A stretch of 64,000 bases of DNA from DASRHT01 sp035650355. GTDB taxonomy: Bacteria > Chloroflexota > Ktedonobacteria > Ktedonobacterales > Ktedonobacteraceae. The position numbers and the translations under genes were made by a program. Every line of letters begins with the position of its first letter. Positions within the stretch are counted from its first letter, which is position 1. The stretch is from positions 91,317 to 155,316 of the forward strand of contig DASRHT010000031.1 of NCBI GenBank assembly GCA_035650355.1, in the 5' to 3' direction. Shown in pieces: positions 16,609-25,545 of this stretch. A model generated the notes under the pieces. That model saw nothing but the letters and a program-made list of their open reading frames with translations, ran no database searches and was not told where the DNA came from.

Positions 16609-16926
16609 CTACTGCGTACCAGGCGTTACTAGAAGGGCCACAAGAACCCCTATAAGGAGCAGCACCACTGTTATGATGATTACCAGGACAATTGTACGAG
16701 TCGAGAACACATCCAGGATCGTTTTTCCTGGCCACCGATACCTCCATTCAATCGCTATGACGATGAGTAGTACCCCCGTTGACGCCCACCTAATAAAGCT
16801 AAAATATGGATTATCATGATAGGCATTTGGACCAAGCACGAGGGGTGCAATAAGCACATAGGTATTTGCACCAAACACGAAGAGGGCCATAACCAACACA
16901 AAAGTGGAGAGTACTCGTCGTTTCAT
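16609..16926 (-). CDS. Small membrane protein, three predicted helices
   Basis: I do not recognise the family. It has 105 residues with three hydrophobic segments (VLSTFVLVMALFVFGANTYV, GVLLIVIAIEW and IVLVIIITVVLLLIGVLVALL) and a short arginine-containing loop. The final helix runs almost to the C-terminus. ATG 16926 has AGAGG 11 nt upstream. It lies between the SRPBCC pair and two other small membrane proteins on the same strand, downstream of the RHS gene. Confidence 0.6.
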   Translation of the reverse strand: MKRRVLSTFVLVMALFVFGANTYVLIAPLVLGPNAYHDNPYFSFIRWASTGVLLIVIAIEWRYRWPGKTILDVFSTRTIVLVIIITVVLLLIGVLVALLVTPGTQ

Positions 16927-17022
16927 CAGTTATTCAGCCTCTTTTTATTCTGGATCTCACATCTTCCTCCGACTTTTGTCAATTAGCTCTGAGTTTAAGC
17001 TGGAGGCCAACGACAATATCTC

Positions 17023-17541
17023 TTACTCTTGTGGATATATTACTATCGGTTCTTCATCTTGCCATTGATGTTGTTGTTCCAGATACTGGTACTGCTGCCT
17101 GCTTTCCTGATAGACCCCAGGTTGGGGCACGCCATCGCCCTGCGTGTAGGGCTGATAGATGGGCCGTTCTGGCTGGACGTAGACCGACTTCGGAGCCTCT
17201 GGTGGGGTAAGGAGATAGAGCCATAGGCAGATCAGACTGAAAAGGAGAGTACATACAAACCAGAGCCATTGCTGCCGCTTCGCTTGCCTGGTCATTGCTC
17301 CAATCCAGGCAATGATCTGTAACACGACTGCGACTACTAGCGGCACCTCCCCAATAGCGGAAGTAACCATCACCCAGGTTGGTGGCGGGCCCGGTGGGAC
17401 ACTTGGTGGGGGACAGTTGGGCGAAGAGCAGTAAACTGCTGTTGCTGCTGCTGCTACTCCAAAGGTTCCAATGCCTACAAGGAATAATCCCAGACCGATA
17501 AGCGTAAGGATTGCAAGCGTCTTCCTGCCCATCAGGGTCAT
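17023..17541 (-). CDS. Small membrane protein with Gln/Tyr/Pro-rich tail
   Basis: Unknown protein of about 173 residues: one N-terminal helix, a Cys/Pro-rich loop (YCSSPNCPPPSVPPG), two further helices and a C-terminal tail of about 55 residues rich in Gln, Tyr and Pro. The stretch RQAKRQQWLWFVCTLLFSL matches VQQAKHRQWAWFVFTILFG in the upstream gene, so the two are paralogues. The start at 17541 overlaps the upstream TGA by 4 bp (ATGA); ATG 17532, with AAAGG at good spacing, is an equally good choice. Confidence 0.6.
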   Translation of the reverse strand: MTLMGRKTLAILTLIGLGLFLVGIGTFGVAAAATAVYCSSPNCPPPSVPPGPPPTWVMVTSAIGEVPLVVAVVLQIIAWIGAMTRQAKRQQWLWFVCTLLFSLICLWLYLLTPPEAPKSVYVQPERPIYQPYTQGDGVPQPGVYQESRQQYQYLEQQHQWQDEEPIVIYPQE

Positions 17542-17861
17542 CCTTTCACTTCTTGCTTCTTCGGCTTTGCCATGAGGAGCCAGAGGAGTGTACAAGGAGG
17601 ACCGAAAAGGATCGTGAAAACAAACCACGCCCACTGCCGATGTTTTGCCTGTTGCACCAAAGAGTTGATCGTGCCAAGGAGTACAAATATACCTCCAAGC
17701 AGGAGCACCAATGCTTCGATAAACATAAATACATCAGCGTCTTTCGGAAATACAGGTCTTAAAAAAGTAGACCCCGGGATCCTTGAGATAAAGACAATAT
17801 ACGTGACGGTATAGAGAGCCAGACCTCCCAGGAGCTGGAGAGCAATGATTTTCTTATGCAT
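17538..17861 (-). CDS. Small membrane protein, paralogue of downstream gene
   Basis: Unknown protein of 107 residues with three hydrophobic segments and the shared word QAKHRQWAWFVFTILFG. Start ATG 17861 is preceded by GGAGGTG at 9 nt; the GTG six codons upstream would itself lie in that ribosome site. Its stop overlaps the next gene's start. It is the first gene after the RHS tip on this strand, separated by about 470 bp with two hairpins. Position alone allows, but does not show, a role linked to the RHS protein, such as immunity. Confidence 0.55.
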   Translation of the reverse strand: MHKKIIALQLLGGLALYTVTYIVFISRIPGSTFLRPVFPKDADVFMFIEALVLLLGGIFVLLGTINSLVQQAKHRQWAWFVFTILFGPPCTLLWLLMAKPKKQEVKG

Positions 17862-18335
17862 AAGGATGGACACCTCCACTAACTAATGACTCTTTTTATT
17901 CATAAATTGCTGGGAAATGTGAAGCTCGCATACTTTCGCTCGTTCACCAACTTGATAGTCCATTAGTGTCAATTGTGATAAGACGGGCACCTCACAAGAA
18001 GTTGGCGATGCCGTCTCTGAAATCGGCTCGGTTGTGATGACAAGAGCGACGGCTCATAGTGAATCCAGTTTCTCAAAGAAACGTGACAGCACGCTCCGAT
18101 TCCTTTCAAGATAGGCGAGCGGATGACGGTATGTGACGCCCACTTGCTCTTGATAGTAGTAGTAATAACGCAATACACCTCCTTTCAAGCTACCGCTCCT
18201 TAGATAAACTACCTCTTTTCAAGAGTCCCCTGCCTTCGTTACAACGAAGGCAGGGAGAGTGTAGCTCGTGGGAGCAGCCATGAGCTACACTTCTTACGTC
18301 TTCAAAAGCGATCTCAGGAAAAGCTCAAACTTTTC
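17862..18335. other. Gene-free stretch with tandem hairpins
   Basis: No gene is supported here. Two hairpins lie close to the RHS stop: 18228-18240 pairs with 18243-18255 (13 bp, 2-nt loop, core CCTGCCTTCGTT), and GTGTAGCTC (18259-18267) pairs with GAGCTACAC (18282-18290). They probably end RHS transcription. The remaining 300 bp show no clear signal; a 69-codon frame at 17969-18178 has no convincing start or composition. Confidence 0.5.
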
Positions 18336-19853
18336 CTAGGGCCCGTAATAGGACCAAGACGTGAGTGACAAGTGTTGATCATAAGATCTCCAACAAAAAA
18401 CATCCCATACCCAGCGATAATAATACCATGACCAAGCCCAGCAACCATGATAGGTCCAGCTGTGAGTGGCCCTAATTTGGAAAGTAACGCCATAGGAAAC
18501 GTCACGTAAGAAGAAGTCCCATATGCGATTCTCCAGCCAATCCTGTATCGAGAGGTCGTATCCTATAAAGAGGGCACACAGAAAACCCACAAACCCCCCG
18601 GCTATATTGCACACAGCACTACCTGTAAAATACCCGGGGAAGAGGAAAGCGAAGACTATATGCACGATGTCCTCATGATTGAGGTTCATCTGAATCACCC
18701 CATCCCAATCGAACGGCCACCATTGTACCCAATTGATATGGGTCCCATTCCAGTTGAAGTGGCCTGTAGGATCAATGCTGGTCTCAGGGTTCCCAACCAC
18801 ATACCCATACCTGTTTAGCCCCTGCATGGTATCTGCTGATGTAAACTGGCCGACCCCGCCATCATAGTAGCGTACGTGGTCATAGAACAACCCACTTGGG
18901 TCACTTACCATGCTCGTGTAGCTGCGGGTTGTTGGCATCATGCCCGTGCCGTAGCAGGTTGCTCCATACGGCGCATACAACGTTGTAGCGGTCACATTGC
19001 CAGCGTTATCTAATGCCATGCTGATGCTACCGAGGAAGTCTTTGACCAGATAGGATAGCGTTCCGTTCACATTCGCTACCAATGCCACGCCGATACTGTA
19101 ATACTTAGTGGTTGTCGTGGTCGAGCCTGTGGTGCTTACCTCCTCGTTCGTACCAATATAATTGGTCGTGGTCGTGGTGCCGCTATTGGTCACCACCTGT
19201 TGGACCCGTTCGCCTTCGCCATTGTAGGCATACGTAGCAGTTTGCGTTGGATTCGTTGCGGTATTCTGCCAGTTCGTTTGACGACTCAAGGCATCGTATG
19301 AAAGTGGCTGTCCGTTACGCGTAGTCATATTGCCAGCAAGATCATAGCTCGCGGTATACCCTGGCGCGCTGGTCACAGCATCCAGATGGTTTGGATCGCC
19401 ATAAGTCTGACTTCCACTCGGACCTGTCGTCAGCCGATTAAGTGTATCGAAGGCGTAGCTCTGCTGGTAGTTTGCGGCTGTGAGCGTGCCTGCCGTGAGT
19501 GTACCACAGGGAGCAGTGCCTGTCGAGCCAGCCCAGGTCAGGCGATTCATCTCATCATAGCAGAACATTTGATGGTCGGTTCCGGCTGGCAGCGTCGTAT
19601 TTACGGTGTTGACATAGCCAACGGCATCATAGCTGCGTGTCTGGTCAAAGAGCGTCACGCTGCCGCTGACTTTCTGAACTTGCTGCTCGATAGGGTTGAA
19701 CAGGGCATCATAGTTCAGGTTCCATTGATAGTTACCATTGTCCACCAGCGCACTCGATGGCATTTGAGCTGCCCCGCTGCGTTCTGGTAGTTTATTGCGC
19801 TCAACAGAGTGTTGGTCGTGCTGTTCAACGTCTCCGACATCCCTGACAACCAA
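18336..19853 (-). CDS. RHS fragment 3: core domain and variable C-terminal tip
   Basis: Ends the RHS protein. YD-type repeats (YDALSRQTNWQN, YAYNGEGERVQQV) lead to the conserved RHS core: FLGSISMALDNAGNVTATTLYAPYG, FYDHVRYYDGGVGQFTSAD, YGYVVGNPETSIDPTGHF; each is only a landmark. After DPTGHF come about 140 residues of non-conserved tip, which in this family is usually a toxin or effector. The tip has two hydrophobic stretches (IVHIVFAFLFPGYFTG and GGFVGFLCALFIGYDL) and an aromatic tail with 8 Trp and 8 Tyr in the last 55 residues. I do not recognise a known toxin fold. The first 30 codons or so belong to the wrong frame. Confidence 0.75.
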   Translation of the reverse strand: MVVRDVGDVEQHDQHSVERNKLPERSGAAQMPSSALVDNGNYQWNLNYDALFNPIEQQVQKVSGSVTLFDQTRSYDAVGYVNTVNTTLPAGTDHQMFCYDEMNRLTWAGSTGTAPCGTLTAGTLTAANYQQSYAFDTLNRLTTGPSGSQTYGDPNHLDAVTSAPGYTASYDLAGNMTTRNGQPLSYDALSRQTNWQNTATNPTQTATYAYNGEGERVQQVVTNSGTTTTTNYIGTNEEVSTTGSTTTTTKYYSIGVALVANVNGTLSYLVKDFLGSISMALDNAGNVTATTLYAPYGATCYGTGMMPTTRSYTSMVSDPSGLFYDHVRYYDGGVGQFTSADTMQGLNRYGYVVGNPETSIDPTGHFNWNGTHINWVQWWPFDWDGVIQMNLNHEDIVHIVFAFLFPGYFTGSAVCNIAGGFVGFLCALFIGYDLSIQDWLENRIWDFFLRDVSYGVTFQIRATHSWTYHGCWAWSWYYYRWVWDVFCWRSYDQHLSLTSWSYYGP

Positions 19854-22800
19854 TCCTGGCTGTTGTATGAGGTGGTCACCGCATCTCCATCAGGATACGT
19901 CAGCTTTGTTGGCTGTTTGGCATCGTTATACGTGGTCGTAAAGGGATAGGTCGTTCCGCCAATGGTCATCGACCAGGTGGTTTGATTCCCGTTCCCATCA
20001 TACCCATAAGCATAACTGCCAGAGACGCCGTTACTGCTGAAACTCTCTCCCGTCAACTGACCTTTGCCATTCGTGCCTGCATCATAACTCCAGGTCGCTA
20101 ATGGGCTGGCACAGGTATTGCTTGTGGCGGACATAGCCGTCTTACGGTTCAGATTGTCATAGCAGTAGAACATGGTCCCTGTAGGAGTTGCCGGGACGAG
20201 CGCCAGACGAACGTCATCAATGTTTAACCAGTTACCACCCGATGTCACCACAACTTGAGCACTATCGCTGGCATTGAGCGCCTGGTTGGGTAAACATTGC
20301 TGGGTATAGGTCGTTCCGCTTGGCAGTGCCATGTTCGCCCGCTGTATACCATTGACATTTAAGGTCAAGGTTGACCCGGTCACATTTGACGCCTCAAACA
20401 AACACAGGGAATAGGTACCCGTAGTTGGAATGGTTACGCTCTGGCTTGCGGTATTGCCACTGGTACTCAACGCAAGCAAATTGTTTCCCGAATTGGCATT
20501 ATTGTTCGCCAGCGTTGCGCCTGCCAGCGTCCAGCCATTTGTCCCTTGTTCAAAGCCAGGATTCTGGATCAGATTTCGCCCGATTGATCGGCTATCCTGC
20601 GTTTCAATCTGATTGCCATTGGGATCATAGGTATAGGCAAAGTCACCCAGATCCGGATCGGACTTTGAGACTAATCGACCTGCATTGTCATACAAGGTAA
20701 GGGTCACCTTGCCCGTTGGGCCTGTCACCAGAACCGCATGGCCTGCCGCGTCATAGATCGTACTCGTCACCGCATATACAGCATATGTACTGTTGCCAGT
20801 ATACTTGCGGTCGTAATCGTCGCGACCCTGAGCATCAGTCAAAACGTCGGTCTGATGATTGTTGGCATCAATAGTGATCTTCTGCTCGTAGCAACCGGTA
20901 TCGCCGCTGGCCGGATTACACACCACACTATACTGCGTGGTCGTCACATGCGACAGAGGATCGGTCACCGTCCTGGTTCGTCCCAACCCGTCATAGGTCG
21001 TGACCGTCACCGCCTGTGATGTGTCTGGCAGTGAGAACGCTGCTGAACCTGCTGCGCCGGTATAGGCAGTCACATAGTACGGCCTGCTCTCTTTCACAGT
21101 TCGACCCAGGACATCATACAACGTATATTGCACGACATCTTGCCCATTTGGCGCTGGCGTGCGCATCTCAACCAGATGACCATTGCCATCATAGAATTTC
21201 CGCGTGGTCACCGTAGTGGTCGGGGCTGTGTGATCGGGCAACGTGATAGTATCCTCTTCGACACAGGGCGTCTGTGCTCCGGTTGCTATACACCAGTTGG
21301 CATAGACCATAGAGGTGTTCGGCGTTCCCGAAGTGTTGCCTGGTAGCGTTGTGGTCAGCGCCCGCCCCAGATTGTCGTAGGTATAACTGGTTTGATTAGT
21401 ATTGGGATCGGTGGTCGTGGCAGGCTGCAAGCCATTACCTACGGTCCCCGAATAGTTTGCGCTTGTATTCAACGTCTGCGCTGAGCTTCCGGTTACTAGC
21501 GAGTCAGTGACCGTATTGTCAAAGCTGCGACAATTCGTATATGACGCGCCGAGTGTGGAACAGTTTTTGGTGGCAATACTCGCGTTGGCATTCGGGGTTG
21601 TCATACCTACCAGGTTGCCAGTATTTTTACCGCCGTTACTCGTGGTCGTGTCATAACCCAGACCGGTACTGAGCAATCCACTCGGGGTATAGTTATTGCC
21701 GCTAGTGCCACAGTTCGCGTAGCTATTGGACGTTGTCATATTGCCGCGTGTCAGCCCGCTATTCAGCCCGGTGGCATTCGCCATCCCATCGTAGCCGAAG
21801 TACTGGCAGCTCACACGGTTGCCGTTGCCATCTTGTGTCGCCGTAAAGGCTTTGCTCGTCAACAGATAGAAGCCACTGGCGCCAGTGCTGGTAGCGGTCA
21901 CCGCGTCATTCCAGATGTACGACGTCAGGTTGACGACGGTTGTGGGCGTGCCTCCATTGCTTGTCGTTGAGGTCTGCGTCACCCGACCCAGCGCATCATA
22001 AGTATAGTTCGTCGTGGCAATGACGCTACTGCCGGTCCCATTGGTCATGGTCGTGGTTGCCTGGGTTTGTTGCACATCACAGACCGCGACAGGATTGTCA
22101 TAGTCCAGTTCGCTGATCAGCATGTTATCAAAATTCCCAAAGCCGCTAATTGCCGGGCTTCCGGCCACGCCACTGGGTGGGCACACTGCCTGAAACGTCG
22201 CGGTGGTATGTTTGAGCAGCGTCGTACCGTTGGTGTCGTAATACGTCACATCATAGGCCCGGCCATGACCAACATTCGCGATATTCCACCAGGGTGATAG
22301 CTGGCACGTCGTGACGATTGGCGGCAAATTCGAACTTGGGCAGGTAATGCCCTGTGAAGGGCTCGTGTCATAGACGCCCCAGCCCATCGTCGAGTAGTAT
22401 TTATCAACTTCTACCGACCCATCGGGATTAGAGACCGACGCCTGGGCAAAGCCCATGAATTTCCCATTATAATAGTCCAGGAAATCGCCATCATTCTGAT
22501 TGCCCCAGTACATGCCAGCAACACAGTCGCCGCACTCCTGAGCAGCCAATGGATACGTCTGAACATAGGTATAGACATAGGTGCTGGTGATCGGTGTCGT
22601 CGTTTGCGCTCCGCCCTGACCATTCTGAGTAATCTGCTGTACTGTATTGGTGCGACTCTGTACGACAATGCGGCTCCACGCCTGATCATCAGCGGAGTTA
22701 CAGGGATAGCCAGACTGATGGGTATTACAGTAAAACGGATCGCTTGGGGAAGCAGAACCATGCGTATTGCTGCGGGCATTTTCCCAGGTGATCTGCTGAT

Positions 22801-23374
22801 TCAACCCCTGACCATTATCGATGCTGGACAAATAGCGACTATTGCCCGCGTAGCTCTGACTCCACAAATCGCAGGTACCACCATTGCCACCCGTATTCCA
22901 GCTAGGACCACAAAAGCTCTGGCTGAATGGAAAGAAGGTGCTATCTTCATAGTACTCGGTCTGTGTGGTATAACCAAAGGTAGTTGGCGGATAGGCAGTT
23001 GTGCCATCGCTGCCAAACTGCTGGATTCTGGTCAGGTCGAACATACCTGACGTTGATTCCGTTTTCCCGGTCACCGGATCAGTGATCGTGGTTGGCCCAG
23101 ATTCCTCATAGCTGAGCTGATAATCGCGCAGGTTGGTCCAGGTCGAGCCGACCAGATTCTGCACCTGGATATCATTGAGCACTAGAGTTCCCATGACGAG
23201 GGGAGCTAATATGCCCTGATCGGTCGGGTCATCACAGCGTGTATTCGCACCCGTATTGCACCCGCTGGGCGTATTCGTCAAACGGGTTGGGGGTATGGCT
23301 GGCATTAAACACAACGCGGGAATGAGGATTCCAGGGACTACACGCCGTACTTGCATTGACGCAGGTCGGATCAT
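19715..23374 (-). CDS. RHS fragment 2: YD-repeat body
   Basis: About 1,200 residues of RHS/YD repeats, which in related proteins coil into a hollow beta-cocoon. Landmarks include TYDALGRVTQTST, YDNLGRALTTTLPGNTSG, YDGLGRTRTVTDPLSHVTT, YDAAGHAVLVTGPTGKVT and YDPNGNQIETQDSR. A carbohydrate-binding-like insertion (NLIQNPGFEQGTNGWTLAG to NIDDVRLALVP) lies within the repeats. Cysteine pairs are frequent, consistent with secretion. The start is a frame artefact: the true protein continues from fragment 1 across about 23232-23300. The end, after NYQNAAGQL, continues in fragment 3. Confidence 0.8.
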   Translation of the reverse strand: MIRPASMQVRRVVPGILIPALCLMPAIPPTRLTNTPSGCNTGANTRCDDPTDQGILAPLVMGTLVLNDIQVQNLVGSTWTNLRDYQLSYEESGPTTITDPVTGKTESTSGMFDLTRIQQFGSDGTTAYPPTTFGYTTQTEYYEDSTFFPFSQSFCGPSWNTGGNGGTCDLWSQSYAGNSRYLSSIDNGQGLNQQITWENARSNTHGSASPSDPFYCNTHQSGYPCNSADDQAWSRIVVQSRTNTVQQITQNGQGGAQTTTPITSTYVYTYVQTYPLAAQECGDCVAGMYWGNQNDGDFLDYYNGKFMGFAQASVSNPDGSVEVDKYYSTMGWGVYDTSPSQGITCPSSNLPPIVTTCQLSPWWNIANVGHGRAYDVTYYDTNGTTLLKHTTATFQAVCPPSGVAGSPAISGFGNFDNMLISELDYDNPVAVCDVQQTQATTTMTNGTGSSVIATTNYTYDALGRVTQTSTTSNGGTPTTVVNLTSYIWNDAVTATSTGASGFYLLTSKAFTATQDGNGNRVSCQYFGYDGMANATGLNSGLTRGNMTTSNSYANCGTSGNNYTPSGLLSTGLGYDTTTSNGGKNTGNLVGMTTPNANASIATKNCSTLGASYTNCRSFDNTVTDSLVTGSSAQTLNTSANYSGTVGNGLQPATTTDPNTNQTSYTYDNLGRALTTTLPGNTSGTPNTSMVYANWCIATGAQTPCVEEDTITLPDHTAPTTTVTTRKFYDGNGHLVEMRTPAPNGQDVVQYTLYDVLGRTVKESRPYYVTAYTGAAGSAAFSLPDTSQAVTVTTYDGLGRTRTVTDPLSHVTTTQYSVVCNPASGDTGCYEQKITIDANNHQTDVLTDAQGRDDYDRKYTGNSTYAVYAVTSTIYDAAGHAVLVTGPTGKVTLTLYDNAGRLVSKSDPDLGDFAYTYDPNGNQIETQDSRSIGRNLIQNPGFEQGTNGWTLAGATLANNNANSGNNLLALSTSGNTASQSVTIPTTGTYSLCLFEASNVTGSTLTLNVNGIQRANMALPSGTTYTQQCLPNQALNASDSAQVVVTSGGNWLNIDDVRLALVPATPTGTMFYCYDNLNRKTAMSATSNTCASPLATWSYDAGTNGKGQLTGESFSSNGVSGSYAYGYDGNGNQTTWSMTIGGTTYPFTTTYNDAKQPTKLTYPDGDAVTTSYNSQDWLSGMSETLNSTTNTLLSAINYQNAAGQLKCHRVRWWTMVTINGT

Positions 23375-24887
23375 CCCAGGAAATTGTGTTCAATTGCAAA
23401 TCACGGGTATAAGGCAAGTTGTTCGTACCGGTTTCCGTGTCTGCCTGATAGCTAATATGCACCTGATTACCGTTTTGATCGGTAATCAAATCCACCATCC
23501 AGTTCACCGGAAAGTAAGTGCCGCCATTGATGGCCTGGCCTTGAAAGATTCCCCCGCTGGGTACCACATAATATTGGATGGAATCAGCGGTGCAGCCAAA
23601 CTCCATCATGACGCCGTTTTTCAAGAACACACGGAAACACTGGGGATGCGTTATGGGAGGAGGGTTCGCCCCGTAGGGAAAGGCAAAGCTGCTTTGAAAC
23701 GATTCGATCTTGGCATAGTTCTCGTTCGCGGCATGCCATAATGTTGGCCCGGCTGTAATGGGAAAAACGGTATCATCATAATAGTTCGAGAATGTCGCAT
23801 TGGGCGGAATGATCTCCGAGGTCGTACCAAACGGATCGGTCATCGTCCAGGTATTGCGCCAGTCGGGAGAGGTAAAGTCGGAATGCACATTGCGTTCTGA
23901 CCAGCTAATAGAGCCCAGGCTCATATTCCAGCCTTCCCCAACCCAGGTGGCTGTGGTTTGAGCACTATGCTGATCATTGACGACAGAGCTATTATACGCC
24001 AGGGTCAGGTCGGGCAGTGTCCCTGCCGGACCAGGAGGAACATCAATTTTAACACCCTGCGTCAATGCCCCCACATTCATATTGGTTTCTAATGAGCTGG
24101 GGCCACCAAAGACGGCAACGGGAGCATAGGTATTAAACGAAACGACGGTTTCCGGGAATACCTGTGCCAGAGGCATAGCCTGTGTCATGGGAACAAATGT
24201 CTGCGCTCCAGCGCCAGGGGCGACCGGTTGCAAACTGGCATCCGCCGGAATATCGGTTGCAAGTATATTGTTCTTCTGGTCGAAACTTACTGGCAGTTGA
24301 ATCGTGCCACCCGTGGTATGTGTGCCGCCTGGCATCGCGCCGTTGATGGTCACAAAGGCTTTACTCACATCATAGACAATAGGTTTTGTCCCCAGGTGGA
24401 ACTGCAGATGAGCTGGCTGGCGGAGACCATGAGCAACAACATTGCCAGCGCCATCAATGACCTCTAGCTTGTATGTGCCAAAGGAGACAACGCCTCCACT
24501 AGTGTTAGAGCCACTGCCCGGTGCGATTTGCGTCACACGCAGAGACAATTTAGATGGGACGCCGTTTTTGGCAGGGGCCATATTCGCTATGTCGGCGTTC
24601 GTAATCGCGCCTGCGGGTACGGTTACTTCCAGACTATTATCACTACTGATAGCATGAGCACCTTTTACAGGGTCAAGATCCAGTATCATGGGCTTCATCG
24701 AGGGCCGAAAGATGCGATTGATGGGTTGCTGCGTTTTCGCGGGGGTAAAAGGTTTCGCCTTCACCGGTGGTGGAAGGTGAATCACTGAAGTGGTTCCCGT
24801 TTTGGGATTCGCGATATTCGGGGTTCCACCTGTCGAAGCTGATGGCACCACAGTATGAGCTAATCGCGGTACCTTGAAAAATGACAT
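23232..24887 (-). CDS. RHS fragment 1: N-terminal beta-rich region
   Basis: About 550 residues that precede the RHS repeats: a Pro/Thr-rich stretch, Ig-like beta segments (SLEVTVPAGAITNADIA, KLSLRVTQIAPGSGSNTSGG), then an SpvB/TcdB-like region (LPDLTLAYNSSVVND, WVGEGWNMSLGSISW, VHISYQADTETGTNNLPYTR). It lacks its own signal peptide; the missing segment is encoded one frame over, at 24890-25053. The apparent start MSFFKVPR has no ribosome site, so independent translation is doubtful. Composition matches the next fragment. Confidence 0.75.
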   Translation of the reverse strand: MSFFKVPRLAHTVVPSASTGGTPNIANPKTGTTSVIHLPPPVKAKPFTPAKTQQPINRIFRPSMKPMILDLDPVKGAHAISSDNSLEVTVPAGAITNADIANMAPAKNGVPSKLSLRVTQIAPGSGSNTSGGVVSFGTYKLEVIDGAGNVVAHGLRQPAHLQFHLGTKPIVYDVSKAFVTINGAMPGGTHTTGGTIQLPVSFDQKNNILATDIPADASLQPVAPGAGAQTFVPMTQAMPLAQVFPETVVSFNTYAPVAVFGGPSSLETNMNVGALTQGVKIDVPPGPAGTLPDLTLAYNSSVVNDQHSAQTTATWVGEGWNMSLGSISWSERNVHSDFTSPDWRNTWTMTDPFGTTSEIIPPNATFSNYYDDTVFPITAGPTLWHAANENYAKIESFQSSFAFPYGANPPPITHPQCFRVFLKNGVMMEFGCTADSIQYYVVPSGGIFQGQAINGGTYFPVNWMVDLITDQNGNQVHISYQADTETGTNNLPYTRDLQLNTISWDDPTCVNASTACSPWNPHSRVVFNASHTPNPFDEYAQRVQYGCEYTL

Positions 24888-25452
24888 TATTGTCGAACAA
24901 TGTAAGAGTCACAATAAGAAGCACGAGAAAGATAATCAGCGATGATTTAATGCCTGTCCAGGAAAAAAGGGCAAACGATCCCTTTAGGAAAAAGTAAGGT
25001 CTTGGTAGCTGGCTTATATGACAAAATATCCCCTCAAGGCTATGAGTTGCCATGATGTGGAGTTAGCAACGCCATTAAGGGAAAAAGCAGGCCAGATTAA
25101 GTCCCGAAGCCAGGGCAATGAACACAGAGAATCACGGAACGCGCTCCATTCTAATAAAAATGTAAGCTTCTTCTGAGGTAATTAAGAGACGAGCTATTTT
25201 CAGGAAGCAGAGTGTTCATCCTTTTCCTAAATACAAGATATGAAAAAGCTTAAAATAAGTATACAAGCTACATAAGCATTTGTCAATATAATATGAGGCT
25301 AAAATATAAACTGATTAAGTGGTGAGAAGTGATTTTCTCTGCTTGAAGTATTATTTATTGCTTTAGTACGAAAATAGCGAAACAGCATATTTAAAGATAT
25401 GCCCTTGCCCTGGCTCGAATCCAGACGACGAGGACAGCGCATCAACTGATTG

Positions 25453-25518
25453 AGCAAAAATCGTCCTGGTCGCCAGAAGAGCTTATAGGGGCTTCTAGCA
25501 ACCAGGACGATTGTGCTC
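25453..25518 (-). terminator. Terminator after the class A PBP gene
   Basis: ATCGTCCTGGT (25460-25470) pairs with ACCAGGACGAT (25501-25511), with an inner AGAAG/CTTCT pair; on the minus strand a T5 run follows the stem. It lies 27 bp after the PBP stop. The rest of 25054-25545 is AT-rich and shows no gene I can support. Confidence 0.7.
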
Positions 25519-25545
25519 AAACATCAAGTAGTGTACCTGATAGGT

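Larger units (their letters stand above)
18336..25053 (-). pseudogene. Giant secreted RHS-repeat protein gene broken by three frame changes
   Basis: Four overlapping frames on one strand together make one RHS protein of over 2,200 residues. (1) 25053 to about 24885: signal or membrane segment SSLIIFLVLLIVTLTLF. (2) About 24885 to 23232: N-terminal beta-rich region. (3) 23374 to 19715: RHS/YD repeats. (4) 19853 to 18336: RHS core and variable tip. The first break is at the run ATTTTTCAAGG (about 24881-24886), where four T instead of five would join the frames. The others lie at about 23232-23300 and 19755-19770. Either the gene is decayed, expression is phase-variable, or the assembly carries single-base errors; read data are needed to decide. 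Confidence 0.75.

Noticed and set aside
17969..18178. 69-codon minus-strand frame, considered as an RHS immunity gene
   Set aside because: No recognisable ribosome site and low-quality composition; no support beyond position.
23374..24887. RHS fragments as separate functional genes
   Set aside because: Frames overlap only by short shadow stretches, inner fragments lack ribosome sites, and family domains join smoothly across the breaks.
25299..25520. 73-codon minus-strand frame between the RHS and PBP genes
   Set aside because: Overlaps the PBP terminator hairpin, no ribosome site, composition not gene-like.
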